A stretch of 64,000 nucleotides of DNA, from contig NC_084590.1 of the NCBI RefSeq assembly GCF_033807715.1, forward strand, positions 1,770,501 through 1,834,500, written 5' to 3'. Below are positions 1 to 10,952 of the stretch, one piece after another. Both the position numbers and the translations under genes were made by a program. Position 1 is the stretch's first letter, and each line of letters begins with the position of its first letter. This stretch comes from Cololabis saira. Lineage: Eukaryota; Chordata; Actinopteri; Beloniformes; Belonidae. The notes below the pieces were generated by a model that did not search any database, was not told the origin of the DNA, and worked only from the letters and a program-made list of their open reading frames with translations.

Positions 1-19
1 TCACAGTAGCTGTGCTTGC

Positions 20-165
20 CTTTACACCTACGGGCAATTTAGAATCATCAATCAGCCTGGCATGCATATTTTTGGACTGTGGGAGGAAGTGAGTACCCTG
101 AGGGACCCGATGCAAGTACAGGGAGAACATGCAAGCTCCACACAGAAAAACTCCTGCCGGTCCCA
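20..165 (-). repeat. 3' portion of a fish tRNA-like SINE, antisense
   Basis: The block reads, on the minus strand, as the body of a very common fish repeat (start of the segment TGTGTGGAGCTTGCATGTTC, then the GGGAGGAAG / CAGTCCAAAAA motif). A longer copy lies on the plus strand at 24643-24900. The head of the element is missing here. Family membership is recognised from memory of the consensus and from the second copy; the exact subfamily is not determined. Confidence 0.6.
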
Positions 166-180
166 GGAGTCAAAGCAGGA

Positions 181-582
181 ACCTTTTTTTCCGCTTTCTT
201 TTTTTCCACTGTAAAGATGTTTTCTGTCCTGATACTGTATCTCAATGAGTCTAAAAGCAATCACATTCAAGACTTTTCTTTTTTTAATGTAAACTTTTGG
301 GCTCCCACCTTTTCTCAACACAAAATGATGCCCTTGAATTCTGAAGTCAGACTTCTTACGCACATTAATAAGAAAAAAGAAGAGGAAAGCCAGGATGAAT
401 GTTTGTTCTTTGAAACTGTTGATGGAGGCCCTGAAATGCGGAAATAAAGCCTATATGCATAAATTCTTTAAAACAATTTTTTTTTTTTTTTTAAATTGTA
501 GACTTTGTAGAATATGAATAAAAGAAGAACACAATCATATGAAAATCTCAAACTCACATTTAATTAACAATAAAACAGAAAA
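181..582. other. No feature recognised
   Basis: AT-rich sequence with a T/A homopolymer near 475-492. Open frames here have no recognisable domain and are treated as chance. Confidence 0.5.
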
Positions 583-1457
583 CATTACATGTTTAAACAG
601 AGTCCACGAGGGACCTGGTTGCCATGTCTACCATACCACTTGTGTCTTGCTCTCCTGGATACCGGTTCTGAGATCAGCCTCAAAAGCCCCAAAGGTCTCT
701 ATAGTGGCTGTGTTCAGTCGCTGGGGGCTTCCCCTTTTGGTAGATTCAGACAGAGGCACGCACTTCACCTCAAGCGTCATGACAGCCCTTTTTGATCTTT
801 TAGGGGTGGAGGTGTAGTTCCACATTGCATACCACCCCCAGTCCTCAGGTCATGTTGAACAAGCCAATCGGACTATTGTCCACATGCTAAAGAGATATGT
901 CCGTAGCAGTGGAAAGGACTGGGACGTGAAGCTACCAGCGGTCCTGATGGCCATCAGGTCCGCACCACATGCTCGAATGGGGTGACACCATTCGAGATGA
1001 TGACTGGTAGGCAGACGACACTACCACTTAATCTGTTATACCACTCTGAATATGTCAGTGTTGCCACCACCCACGCTGCACATCAATATGTGGCAGACCT
1101 ACGTGACCACCTTCAGTTGACCTTTGCGTGGGCCAAACGAACCTGGAGGCCAGCGCTGAAGGCGAGAAGGCCTATCATGATCGTAACGCACTCCCCCGAG
1201 AGTACCAAATAGGGAATAAAATGTTCTACTTCAAGTTCACTCGACCAACAGGGGTTTCGAAAAAGTTTCTTCCGAACTGGGCAGGACCATTCGAGATTGT
1301 CGGTAAACTGTCACCAGTTGCCTACCGGATTAGGGTCTCCAAACCAAAACAACCGCCAGCCTACAAATGGGTTCATGCCAACCAAATAAAACCTTACCAA
1401 CCAGCCCGGCCTCGGGTAGTTGAAGTTAACCCCACACCCGAGGGAAACCAGCAATAG
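583..1457 (+). pseudogene. Retroviral-type pol relic: protease motif fused to integrase
   Basis: Old LTR-retroelement or endogenous-retrovirus-like pol relic. At about 640-690 there is an aspartic protease active-site motif (LLDTGSEISL). About 30 bases later the reading becomes integrase: the D of SDRGTHFT near 750, and the downstream glutamate in HPQSSGHVEQANRTI near 830-880. The C-terminal integrase region follows to 1457 (TPFEMMTGRQ, then a basic tail with NWAGPFEIVGKLSPVAYRI). Reverse transcriptase and RNase H, which should lie between protease and integrase, are absent, so a large internal deletion is inferred. Stops and frame changes occur near 814, 985 and 1128-1210. The HPQSSG wording is closer to retroviruses than to Ty3 elements of the sushi type. 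It is not functional. Confidence 0.75.
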
Positions 1458-1460
1458 TAA

Positions 1461-1900
1461 AGAAATAATATTTGCAGGCTACAACCTCATCTATAAAGCA
1501 TGTGCTAGCACAACCCATCATACCTACTCAGGTAACTCAAGGTCTGTTCTGTTGCAGGATGGGCCTCTTCTGGTTTGTTTGCTACCTCAGCCTGTAGCCT
1601 GCTCAACCTACCAATGTTGTTGGGACTGGTCCTCCTACTGGAATAGTCGTCCAAGACGTCCCGGGACTGTTAATAACAAACTGTGATCTATACTCCCAGA
1701 GGGTGTACGTACACTGAGACCCATGGGACGTGTACCGCAAACAGATTCTACTTCCCTCAAAATTGACCAAAGGAAGGTTGAGTGGGACGCAAACACACGA
1801 TACCGTAGAACACGCAAAACAAACAAGTGTCTACATTCTTGAGCAGTTACAAATGATGGACGCCTCAGAGAGAGGAAAAAGGAGAGAGTCCAATCTGTCG
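1461..1900 (+). pseudogene. Possible env-like remnant downstream of the integrase relic
   Basis: After the integrase relic, short frames continue across stops in the position where an envelope gene would lie (a hydrophobic start near 1560-1600, then fragments up to about 1850). No fusion peptide, transmembrane helix or surface-subunit motif can be shown. The call rests on position and weak resemblance, and it may equally be untranslated 3' sequence of the same element. Confidence 0.25.
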
Positions 1901-1989
1901 TCCTCCGGGGTCCCCCTCGCCTGCCTGCCACAGGTCCCGTCTCAGCCCCGCCTTCCACTTCTGGTGCTTCATATGACTCTCCAGAGCCT

Positions 1990-2119
1990 ATGCAGTTGGG
2001 AGACTCATCTCTCCTTGGCAGAACGCCAGCGCCGCCAGCAAGATAATAGGTGCATGTACTGCGGCCAGGCTGGACATTTTGTGGCTTCCTGCCCAGTAAA
2101 AGGGCAGGCTCACCAGTGA
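1990..2119 (+). pseudogene. Gag zinc-knuckle fragment of the sushi-like element
   Basis: The frame contains CMYCGQAGHFVASC, a perfect Cys-X2-Cys-X4-His-X4-Cys nucleocapsid knuckle, preceded by the LAERQRRQQDN stretch typical of sushi-type Gag. It ends in a stop at 2119. Upstream capsid coding sequence is not recognisable. In an intact element this domain packages the RNA genome; here it is only a remnant. Confidence 0.8.
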
Positions 2120-2445
2120 TTCAGGGGGTATTGGTGAGCCGTACCTTTGAGCCAGAAATGCCCTCTTGTCCTTTGCACCATGGACAATTAACTGTGACTG
2201 AATCGCCCAGATGGGGTTCAAGCGGGAGCACTAACCCAAGCCTGTCCCGGCCAGCGCACTCGATGGGCATCTGCTCTGCTCCGTCACCCACCGCACTGTT
2301 CCGGGTCACCTCGGCATGTCGGGTAATCATCAAGAAATGTATGCACCCTGTATACCTGTCATTTTGGGTTGTCCCTGGCTGAAACTACGCAACCCTAACA
2401 TAAACTGGTCTTCTGGTGTAATTTCTCAATGGAGCCTTCACTGTC

Positions 2446-2690
2446 ATGCTGTATGCTTCAGATCTGTTCTGCCTGCCTGAGTTTCCCGATTTGTCAGAGG
2501 TTCCCTTAGAGTACATGGACCTCAAGGAGGTGTTTAATAAGACTCGGGCCTCCTCCTTGCCCCCTCGTCGGCCCTATGATTGTGCTATACTCACCTTCCC
2601 TGACCCGTCACTTCAGTTTCTTGTGGAAGTGGATGAATCTGATTCCGGGGTTGGGGGCCATCCTCTCTCAGCGGTCTGCTGAGGATCAGA
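2446..2690 (+). pseudogene. Pol fragment: start of RT domain joined directly to RNase H
   Basis: The segment reads FPDLSEVPLEYMDLKEVFNK and PPRRPYDCAI, the region just before the first reverse-transcriptase motif. It then passes within a few residues to LQFLVEVDESDSGVGG, the start of RNase H with its first catalytic aspartate. The RT palm with the catalytic YxDD box is missing between them. This is a clean internal deletion at about 2584-2595, in frame with the RNase H start. Confidence 0.75.
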
Positions 2691-2699
2691 AACTTCACC

Positions 2700-3607
2700 C
2701 TTGTGCCCTTTTCTCCCACTAGTTGTCTTCCACAGAAAGGAATTATGACATCTGCAACTGCGAGTTGTTGGCCGTTAAGCTGCCTTTGTAGGAATGGAGG
2801 CATTGGCTGGAGGGGTCAGAGCTACCATTTGTGGTTTGGACTGACCACAAGAACCTGGAGTACATCCGTTCTGCCAAGAGACTGAACTCCCTCCAGGCCA
2901 GGTGGGCCTTGTTCTTCAAACGGTTCAACTTCACCCTCTCTTACCGCCCTGGGTCCAACAATACCAAGGCCGATGCCCTGTCCCGCCAGTTTCAGGTCAT
3001 GGAGCCCCAGGTTGCACCAGAGGGGATCCTTCCGTCTGCCTGTGTGGTTGGTGCCATTACTTGGCCCGTGGAGGACAAGGTCAAACAGGCAAATTCTCAA
3101 ACTCTGGCGTCCAGTGCTTGCCCCAATAAACTTCTCTTTGTTCCAGCCAATCTTCACTCTGAGGTCCTCCAGTGGGGACATTCTTCACTCCTGACCTGTC
3201 ACCCTGGTATCACCCGCACTCTGGTACTCCTGAAACAACAGTTCTGGTCAGCTTCCATGGGACAAGATACCAGGGAGTTTGTCGCTGCCTGTCAGGTTTG
3301 CTCCCAGAATAAGAGTCTTCACCAAGCTCCTGCCAGACTCTTACTTCCTCTAACAGTCTCCCATTGGCCTTGGTCTCACCTCTCCTTGGACTTTGTCACC
3401 GGACTTCCTCCCTCAGACGGTAACACTGTCATACTCACTGATGTTGACCGTTTCTCCAAGGCTGCTCACTTCATTCCATTACCCAAGTTACCCTCTGCTA
3501 AACACACTGCTGAACTCATGCTCCAGCATATTTTCTGTTTGCACGGACTCCCCAGGGACATTGTCTCTGACCGGGGGCCCCAAATTTACCTCTTGTTTTT
3601 GGCGTGA
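2700..3607 (+). pseudogene. RNase H and integrase segment of the sushi-like element
   Basis: RNase H continues through a frame break near 2790 into [17 protein letters not shown] and the [17 protein letters not shown] end (about 2940-2985). An open 258-codon frame from 2831 to 3607 then carries the integrase zinc-binding HHCC module (histidines near 3180-3205, CQVCSQNK near 3295-3310). The catalytic core follows with its first aspartate in [12 protein letters not shown] (about 3385) and the second in SDRGPQ (about 3570). The frame breaks just after the second aspartate. Confidence 0.85.
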
Positions 3608-3900
3608 GTTTTGCAGGCTCTTGGGTGCCTCCGTCAGCCTCTCTTCAGGCTTCCACCCAATGGCCAAACAGAAAGGATGAATCAGGAGATGGAGACGGCC
3701 CTGCTTTTCCTCACATCCCCCAACCCCTCATTCTGGTCCAAGTAGCTGTTATGGGTGGAATACGCCCACAATACCCTTCCCAGGTCTGCTACAGGACTCT
3801 CACCCTTCCAGTGTTCCCGGGGATATCAGCCCCCGCTCTTTCCCGCTCAGAAAGGAGAGGTCACAGTCCCATCAGTCCAGGCCTTCATCCTCAGGGACGC
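3608..3900 (+). pseudogene. Frameshifted integrase C-terminal part
   Basis: Integrase continues in other frames. The NGQTER motif with the catalytic glutamate is visible at about 3660-3680, followed by helix-rich sequence up to a tag codon near 3744, then the region before the SH3-like tail. Coding resemblance stops at 3900, where a MITE is inserted, and resumes at 4386 with [17 protein letters not shown]. Multiple lesions make it a pseudogene. Confidence 0.7.
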
Positions 3901-3903
3901 TAA

Positions 3904-4382
3904 AGCTTGAGTTATGGTTCTGCGTCAAAACGACGCCGTGCCTGCGGTGTGTGGTCTGCGTCGACGCAGAACACACGCCATCACATGCGCCGTCACTGAC
4001 GTGCACCTCCCGAAAATTGTAACTACGCGTCAAGGCGACGCAGACCACACACAGACGGAGAGAGCTGTCATTGGTTCGCTTGGAAGCAACGCATTTCCGG
4101 TTTCCGGTTTGAAGCAGTAGTGAACTTTCAGCGCTCTTTTCTTTGTTTATGTGTGATTTTTTTTGTTTTGGTTTTTTGCACAATAGTTGTCCTTATCTCT
4201 TTGATTCACTGTGACTCCAAAAAGTTGGATAAACCATCCAGAAAAAGATCGCTAACTAGCGGTCGCGGGGGGTACTGCACCGCGATGAAATGGAGTGACG
4301 GAGAAGTCCGAATGGTTCATGACGGCGTCACGGCGACGGCGTGTGCTCTGCGTTGGTTTGACGCAGAACCTTAATTCAGCCT
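3904..4382. mobile_element. PIF/Harbinger-like MITE inserted in the sushi-like integrase
   Basis: The element is flanked by TAA at 3901-3903 and 4383-4385. Removing it and one TAA reconnects the integrase reading frame of the host retrotransposon, so the boundaries are directly supported. Its ends are imperfect inverted repeats (AGCTTGAGTTATGG... and, reversed, AGGCTGAATTAAGG...). The subterminal GGTTCTGCGTCAAA block matches the family seen at 8130, 26238, 32815, 40789, 43219 and 59717. The 3-bp TWA duplication is the hallmark of PIF/Harbinger elements. No transposase is encoded. Confidence 0.75.
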
Positions 4383-4528
4383 TAACCGGCATCGCATCCC
4401 GGCCCCTCAGTATGTCCCTGGTCAGAAGGTCTGGCTTTATACCCATGACGTGCCATTGACAGAGGTAGTGCTGTGGTGAGGTGTGAACATGTGGGCATCT
4501 GGGGGAGGTGTGGGGGGTGATGCCTTGG

Positions 4529-5142
4529 TTTGGTGCCTTTCCACTATGATTCGAGGCATGCCGAGTAGATACCTTTTCTGTAACAACTCCGAGGTTGCGG
4601 GTCGGCTGCATCTTACGTCATCACACTACACACCACTGATTGGTCGGGGGGTGGAGTCAGACGTCTGAGTCAGGATGTGACATCAGTGAAAGAGCAACTC
4701 ATGGCTTCTTGTTCATTTGATTGGTGATAAGGAACGATCAGATCTACCAGGAGCTCTGTCTCTTCATAGCTGCTCACGGCTCCAGCTGACTTTTCAGCAG
4801 CACTGAGACAAACAAAAAAAATTAAAAAGCATCGCCACTTGAAGCTTCTCTCACTCTCATTTTTTAACTTGATATTGAACACAAGCCACAGATCCAGCAG
4901 CACATCTATCATCTCCTCCAGGTTCTACATCTTTAGTGTTGTTGTCTTCTCCGTTTAGATCACACAATCAAATACGTCACAGCAGCTTTTGCTCTAACCT
5001 CCTACTTCTGCTCCAGGTTCTGAATTGTTATGGATTTTTATGTTATGGATATTGTTATAAAGAAACTATGGTAGGCCAAGTTGAGTCGAGCCGGGCTTAG
5101 ATGAGTAGAGCTGATTAGGTGCTGGTGGAAAAGCGCCATTAG
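4529..5142. mobile_element. Probable non-autonomous hAT-like element
   Basis: The left end (GGTGCCTTTCCACTATGATT) and the reversed right end (GCGCTTTTCCACCAGCACC) share the GC-TTTCCAC core and are followed by similar subterminal sequence (GAGTAGATACC and its counterpart). The interior is AT-rich and non-coding. A target duplication could not be fixed, so the superfamily is a guess from the end sequence. Confidence 0.4.
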
Positions 5143-5219
5143 TCTCTCACTCGCAGAGTCTCTTTTTGATTCACCCACATAAACTACAACTTCTGGTATG
5201 ACAATAGGGTGTGGTTTTG

Positions 5220-6609
5220 GGTCCGTGTATCTTTTGGTCATTGGATTTTTCCATCATGAGTGGGAATCAAAAAACAAAAAACGATTGGTTTATTTGATTT
5301 TCCTTTTAAAACAAAAAACAAATATTGAATTACACTGCATTTTTTCTTTTTCTGTGTTAATATGATTTAACAAAGATTCAAAATACGCTTTTATTTTCGT
5401 TTTCTATTTCATATAAGAAAAATGAAATCACTAGTCAACAGGAACGAAAAAACGAACCAAAAACAACCGTTTATTCATATTCAGTGCAGTGTTTGGCGGG
5501 TGTGCTTGTGAGAACTGGGGTCCCTGGAGGTCCAGGAGGCAAAGGGAAAGCCCAAGTACCCCCCGTACCGGGACGTGGTCCCGGACTTGGCCTGGATGCA
5601 GTGCAGCGTTTGGCGGGCTGGGTGTGAGTGTCTGGGGTCTCTGGGTGCCTGGGTCCTGGTCCCGGGACTCCTGGGTGCCTGGGTCCGGTCCAGGGTCTCA
5701 AGGGTCCCTGGGTCCTGGTCCCGGGACTCCTGGGTCCCTGGGTCCTGGTCCCGGGACTCCTGGGTCCCTGGGTCCTGGTCCCGGGACTCCTGGGTCCCTG
5801 GGTCCTGGCCACTTTCGCCCGATTTTCAGACACTTTGGCCGGCTTTTAAGACAGAAACGCCGGTTTTTCTGTGATGCTTCCAGGCTTCCTCCAGCCACCC
5901 GTGTCCGCTCCCCAGGCTTCCCCTCGGCCCCGGGCGTCCCGCTGCGACCCCCCCGCCTCCGAACCACCTCCAGACCGATTGGCAACCGCGGCCTGACATC
6001 GGAGGGCCCCTGCCGCTCCCAGCTTCACGGCCGGCTCGCGGTCGGGCGGTTCCTCCGTCCTTCGGGCCCGCCTCTGCGGCGCTGCTCCCCGGCCACCGGG
6101 GGGTTTGCAGCGCTTCCCTCTCGGTAGCGAGACCGAGTCAACCCGTCCGCACCAGGTGTCCCCCCACGGAGCCCCGCCGCCACCGGGCGGGACGCCCGGG
6201 GCCGATGGGGAGCCCGGGGAGCATCACAGAAAAACCAGCGTTTCTGTGAAAATCGGGCGAAAGTGGGGGTACTTGGGCTTTCCCTTTGCCTCCTGGACCT
6301 CCAGGGACCCCAGTTCTCACAAGCACACCCGCCAAACACTGCACTAAATATGAATAAACGGTTGTTTTTGGTTCGTTTTTTCGTTCCTGTTGACTAGTGA
6401 TTTCATTTTTCTTATATGAAATAGAAAACGAAAATAAAAGCGTATTTTGAATCTTTTGTTAAATCATATTAACACAGAAAAAGAAAAAATGCAGTGTAAT
6501 TCAATATTTGTTTTTTGTTTTAAAAGGAAAATCAAATAAACCAATCGTTTTTTGTTTTTTGATTCCCACTCATGATGGAAAAATCCAATGACCAAAAGAT
6601 ACATGGACC
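5220..6609. mobile_element. Foldback DNA element 1 (long inverted arms)
   Basis: The arms 5220-5565 and about 6262-6609 are near-identical inverted repeats beginning GGTCCGTGTATCTTTTGGTC. The flanks GTTTTG and GTTTTT suggest a 6-bp target duplication with one change. The outer 270 bp of the arm is shared with foldback element 2 (6874-9601). The core (5566-6260) is GC-rich and includes a 30-bp minisatellite. A 212-codon open frame at 5489-6127 is Gly/Pro-rich because of composition and is not a gene. No transposase is present and the superfamily is unresolved. Confidence 0.75.
5642..5806 (+). repeat. 30-bp minisatellite
   Basis: About five and a half copies of a GC-rich unit (GGGTCCCTGGGTCCTGGTCC then CGGGACTCCT). 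It lies only in the left arm side of foldback element 1. The right arm passes straight from GTACCCCC to CTTTCGCCCG, so the minisatellite expanded or arrived after the arms formed. Confidence 0.85.
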
Positions 6610-7998
6610 GTTTTTGTGTTTCATTTTTTGTTCTGAAAAGTACACAACCAAAATCAAGTCATTGTCAAATTTTCTTTAATTACATTATATCTATTTAAAA
6701 AATGGTTAAAAAAAATGCCTCATATTTTATTTTTACTTTATTCAATTTAAAACGAAAATCAAATAAAAGTGTATTTTTGTTTTTTAATATTCACCTCTGA
6801 ATGGAAAATTCAATTACCAAAACATGTTTGTTTGTCTGTTTCCCAACTCTGGTCCTTGATTGCTGGTGTCCAGGGTCCGTGTATCTTTTGGTCATTGGAT
6901 TTTTCCGTCATGAGTGGGAATCAAAAAACAAAAAACGATTGGTTTATTTGATTTTCCTTTTAAAACAAAAAACAAATATTGAATTACACTGCATTTTTTC
7001 TTTTTCTGTGTTAATATGATTTAACAAAGATTCAAAATACGCTTTTATTTTCGTTTTCTATTTCATATAAGAAAAATGAAATCCCTAGTCAACAGGAAGG
7101 AAAAAACGAACCAAAAACAACCGTTTATTCATATTCGTGCACCGGAAGCTGGCATTTACAACCGAGTGAACTTAGTTCTGGATATTTAACAGGCATTCCT
7201 GTGACAATTCTCTCCAGGGGAAGTTTGATTTTAATATTTTATTGGTCGGGTTTACGTGACTCGGAAATGGCTCATGCTGCAGTTCGGGTAACCATGGCAA
7301 CCATAGCGGCGCTGAAACAACAGATTAAGGATTATTTTTTAAAGATTGATTAAGGACTTGTTCCACAGCGGTTTGACGCACAAACACATTTCCTGCACGT
7401 TGCAGCAGATGTGTCTCCTGCAATGCTCAGAAATGAGCGTCAGAAGATTCTGTGCTCGGCATCATCTGAGGAGAAAAAGGCTACGCAGAGCTGGAGAGCG
7501 CTTTGATTCATCATGACCGAATAACCGGCTATCTGTCTTCACTGGGGGTGCATGCTGGAGAAGGTCGGGTTGGAAGAATTAATTTAGTCCCACGCGTGAG
7601 GTATCCACGTGATTATCATTATATGTATAAATTGCACTGCAGCACAAACTTTCCCTGACGCCGGAATTCATGGTATGGCTGATGGAGCTCTCTCAGGTTC
7701 TTCCAACCCGACCTTCTCCAGCAAGCACCCCCAGTGATAGCCGGTATTGCGGCTTTCCTGTACTTTTAAGAGCCGCTTGAGAGTTTATTGTTAGGTCCTG
7801 TATATTTGCATGACGCGCTGCTGACAGAGAAGTAGGCTACGCTGAGTCCGACAGAAGTTTTATGGCGTTTAATGACAAAACTCAGCCACAACGGCCTTCC
7901 GACATGCTTAATGGGTTTTAAACGTGTACACTGCAAACGTGATCGGGGTGATCAGTGTTCAGTACAAAGCTGTCAACAAAAGCTACGGCTCCCTAACA

Positions 7999-8940
7999 GC
8001 CTGTCCTAACTGCATGCGAGCGTCCGACTGTCGCGCCGCAATGCGTGGCATCGGACCCGCTCTGAACGCGTTATCGGCCCCACGTTCTACCACGTTCTTT
8101 TGATTGACAGCTGAGACTCGCCTTTTAGAAGGCTGATTTATGGTTCCGCGTTACACCAACGCAGACCTTACAGCGTAGGGTACGCGGCGCGGTCACCGAA
8201 CGGTGCGCGTCGCCGCGTACCCTACGCTGTAGGCTACGCCGTCGATTTTACGCGGAACCATAAATCAGCCTTTATTCACCCGCCCGTGCGCTCCTGAAAG
8301 AAACTCCTAACATTAGCCGACTCCTAAAAGACTAAAGGGACAAGTAAAAGATGGGTGATTACTTGTAATCTCCCTACGTTTGTACTTTCTAAACAGAAAA
8401 CAAGCTTATTATTCGGTGGAATAAGTGGGGAAAAAACCGAACAATTAATAACGGCGTGTGATTACGCAATCAAACAGCGAACAGCTGGAGTGACCGGCGT
8501 GCGGTGCAAACATGTCAGCATGTCAGATCATTACTGGGATGTGGGGAAAAAGCAGAGGACACGATCAATCCGGCAGGATCCGGGACAAATTAAGCCCTAA
8601 TAAGATTAAGATAAGATTCTTATTATATCTTATTATCTTAGCAGAACCTTCCAGCCTGGCGATCTCCCTCCAGCAGCTGCCACTTTATTGAAGTTCTTGT
8701 ATTGAAATGACTGTTTCCTACAGCGCTTTACACTTTTTTTTCAACTTTCAACCGGCTTTCAACGCGAGCGACGGGAAGAAAATAGAATCAGGGCGTGCGA
8801 CAAAAGTCCAGCTCAAAACGACGCCGCGTCGCTCGCAACCAGTATAGACAGTGCAATAAAAAATAAAGCAATGGAACTGTTTTTGACGCTGACTCTCGCT
8901 CGCGTCGCATGCAGTGTGTATATTTGCAATATACTGTGGA
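7999..8940. mobile_element. Copy of the TGTCCTAACTGCATG MITE family, with a nested MITE
   Basis: The left part (CCTGTCCTAACTGCATGCGA, then GCGTCCGACTGTCG) and the right part (AACCGGCTTTCAACGCGAGC, then CTCGCTCGCGTCGCATGCAG) match the element inserted at 12938-13325. The copy is interrupted by the 142-bp PIF-like MITE at 8130-8271 and by diverged sequence. The right end is degraded near 8940. Confidence 0.5.
8130..8271. mobile_element. PIF/Harbinger-like MITE, compact palindromic form
   Basis: Begins AGGCTGATTTATGGTTCCGC and ends with the inverse. The interior GCGTAGGGTACGCGGCG and its partner CGCCGCGTACCCTACGC make it almost a perfect hairpin. Same family as 59717-59847. The flanks contain TTA on the right; the left duplication is not clean. 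Confidence 0.7.
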
Positions 8941-10952
8941 CATCTGAATAAAAACCTCATAAATAGATTGAATCAAAGCGCTCTCCAGCTCTGCGTAGCC
9001 TTTTTCTCCTCAGATGATGCCGAGCACAGAATCTTCTGACGCTCATTTCTGAGCATTGCAGGAGACACATCTGCTGCAACGTGCAGGAAATGTCATTGTG
9101 CGTCAAACCGCTGTGGAACAAGTCCTTAATCAATCTTTAAAAAATAATCCTTAATCTGTTGTTTCAGCGCCGCTATGGTTGCCATGGTTACCCGAACTGC
9201 AGCATACAGAGCCATTTTACGTAAACCCGACCAATAAAATATTAAAATCAAACTTCCCCTGGAGAGAATTGTCACAGGAATGCCTGTTAAATATCCAGAA
9301 CTAAGTTCACTCGGTTGTAAATGCCAGCTTCCGGTGCACGAATATGAATAAACGGTTGTTTTTGGTTCGTTTTTTCCTTCCTGTTGACTAGGGATTTCAT
9401 TTTTCTTATATGAAATAGAAAACGAAAATAAAAGCGTATTTTGAATCTTTGTTAAATCATATTAACACAGAAAAAGAAAAAATGCAGTGTATTCAATATT
9501 TGTTTTTTGTTTTAAAAGGAAAATCAAATAAACCAATCGTTTTTTGTTTTTTGATTCCCACTCATGACGGAAAAATCCAATGACCAAAAGATACACGGAC
9601 CGTCCAGCATGTTTTGGATCTCCCCTTTCATCAAATTACCTGATTGAAATTGACTATTGCCATGACCTTTTATTGGAGGTCTGCACAACTCTATGGAGCT
9701 AGAACAGTCTCATAATTCACAAATGCACAGGACAAGTTTTACAAATGCACAGACCGATTTGCAAATGCACACACCGTTTCACACATGCACAGAACAATTC
9801 ACACGTGCGTACGACAAGATACACGAATGTATTTTTGATGCGCACACAAATATAACCTGATTTACAAATGCACAGAACAATTCACACGTGCGTAGGACAA
9901 GATACACAAATGTATTTCTGATGCACACACAAATATAACCTGATTTTCAAACGTTTTTTTGTCTGTGAGCTGCGCTGGATTTGCGTGTGAGTTTTGAGAC
10001 TCCCCTGACGTGAATCGATCCACAAATACGTTTTTTTTAACACGGAAGGATCTGCAACCAATCAGATATTTTCCTTTGTTTCAGCCAATCATAAGAGCGC
10101 ACCCCACGTGGGGGACGCAGAGAAGACACGATTTACTCTAAACCAATCAGATTAAAGGGGCGGATACACCTGCTGTTTGAACTGCGTTAGCGCTGTTCGC
10201 TTAGAAAAGTGATTAATATTTGGAGTTGGTGGAGTAAAGATGAATAAACAAGACAGCAACACGAGATGGAGAGCAGATCACTGCTCTGCTTTTCTTGAGA
10301 TCTCGGTAAAGAAAACAGCGCGATCGGAGATGGTTTGTCAGGCCGTTCAACCAGAGCCGTGAGCGCGGCGAGTGGCGCTGGTCCCGGTCAGAACCAGCTG
10401 ACCACAGTGACCAGACGTGGAGGTCAGAAACAAGCAGCTGTTATCCTCACATTTATGATGTGACATCGCCACCACACAGAGACAAACATGTGTCAAAACA
10501 GCGGTGGCAGATCAACACATTCCCAGTGCAGATAGAGTCGTGCTCATGGGAAGATGCAGCGGTGATGATGCTGGTCGGGGGTTTAGACCACCGATCATCA
10601 AACATCTGAGCTGGATACAGAGGTTCTTCGGTTATCAGTCGACTGATACCAACTTTACTCCAGACATTTCGGTAAATTAATCTCCTGACATGTGCGTGCT
10701 GCTCCACCTGGCTGCTGCTCGTCCCCGTCAGGTAGCGCAGCAGCTCTCTGTCTGTCTGGTTCTGAGCTGAATCAGCGGGACAATCCCAAGTAACAGGACT
10801 AAGAGCTCTCCCGACGGCTCTTTGAACGCCTGACAAACCATCTCCGATCGCGCTGTTTTCTTTACTGGAATCACAAGAAAAACACATCTCCATCCCGTGT
10901 TGCTGTCTTGTTTATTTATCTTTACTCCACCAACTCCAAATATCACTTTTCT

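Larger units (their letters stand above)
1905..4450 (+). mobile_element. Ty3/Gypsy sushi-like retrotransposon relic
   Basis: A decayed chromovirus-type LTR retrotransposon. In order: the gag CCHC knuckle near 2051-2092, a short pol N-terminal piece near 2446-2584, RNase H from about 2590 to 3000, integrase from 3000 to 3900, then the tail of integrase at 4386-4445 beyond an inserted MITE (3904-4382). The protease core and nearly the whole reverse transcriptase are missing. No LTRs are visible on either side. The wording of the fragments ([39 protein letters not shown]) matches the fish sushi-ichi/Jule type. Confidence 0.85.
6874..9601. mobile_element. Foldback DNA element 2
   Basis: A 2.7-kb element flanked by a perfect GTCCAG direct repeat (6868-6873 and 9602-9607). 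Its arms, 6874 to about 7513 and about 8974 to 9601, are inverted copies over some 630 bp. The outer 270 bp equals the arm of foldback element 1, and the inner part differs. The core holds a smaller palindrome at about 7520-7755 (CACTGGGGGTGC on both sides), a copy of the TGTCCTAACTGCATG MITE (about 8000-8940) and a PIF-like MITE (8130-8271). Open frames in it are short and unrecognised. Confidence 0.75.

Noticed and set aside
5489..6127. Gly/Pro-rich 212-codon frame resembling collagen-like repeats
   Set aside because: Lies in a GC-rich foldback core with a 30-bp minisatellite; frames are open on both strands and no gene signals exist.
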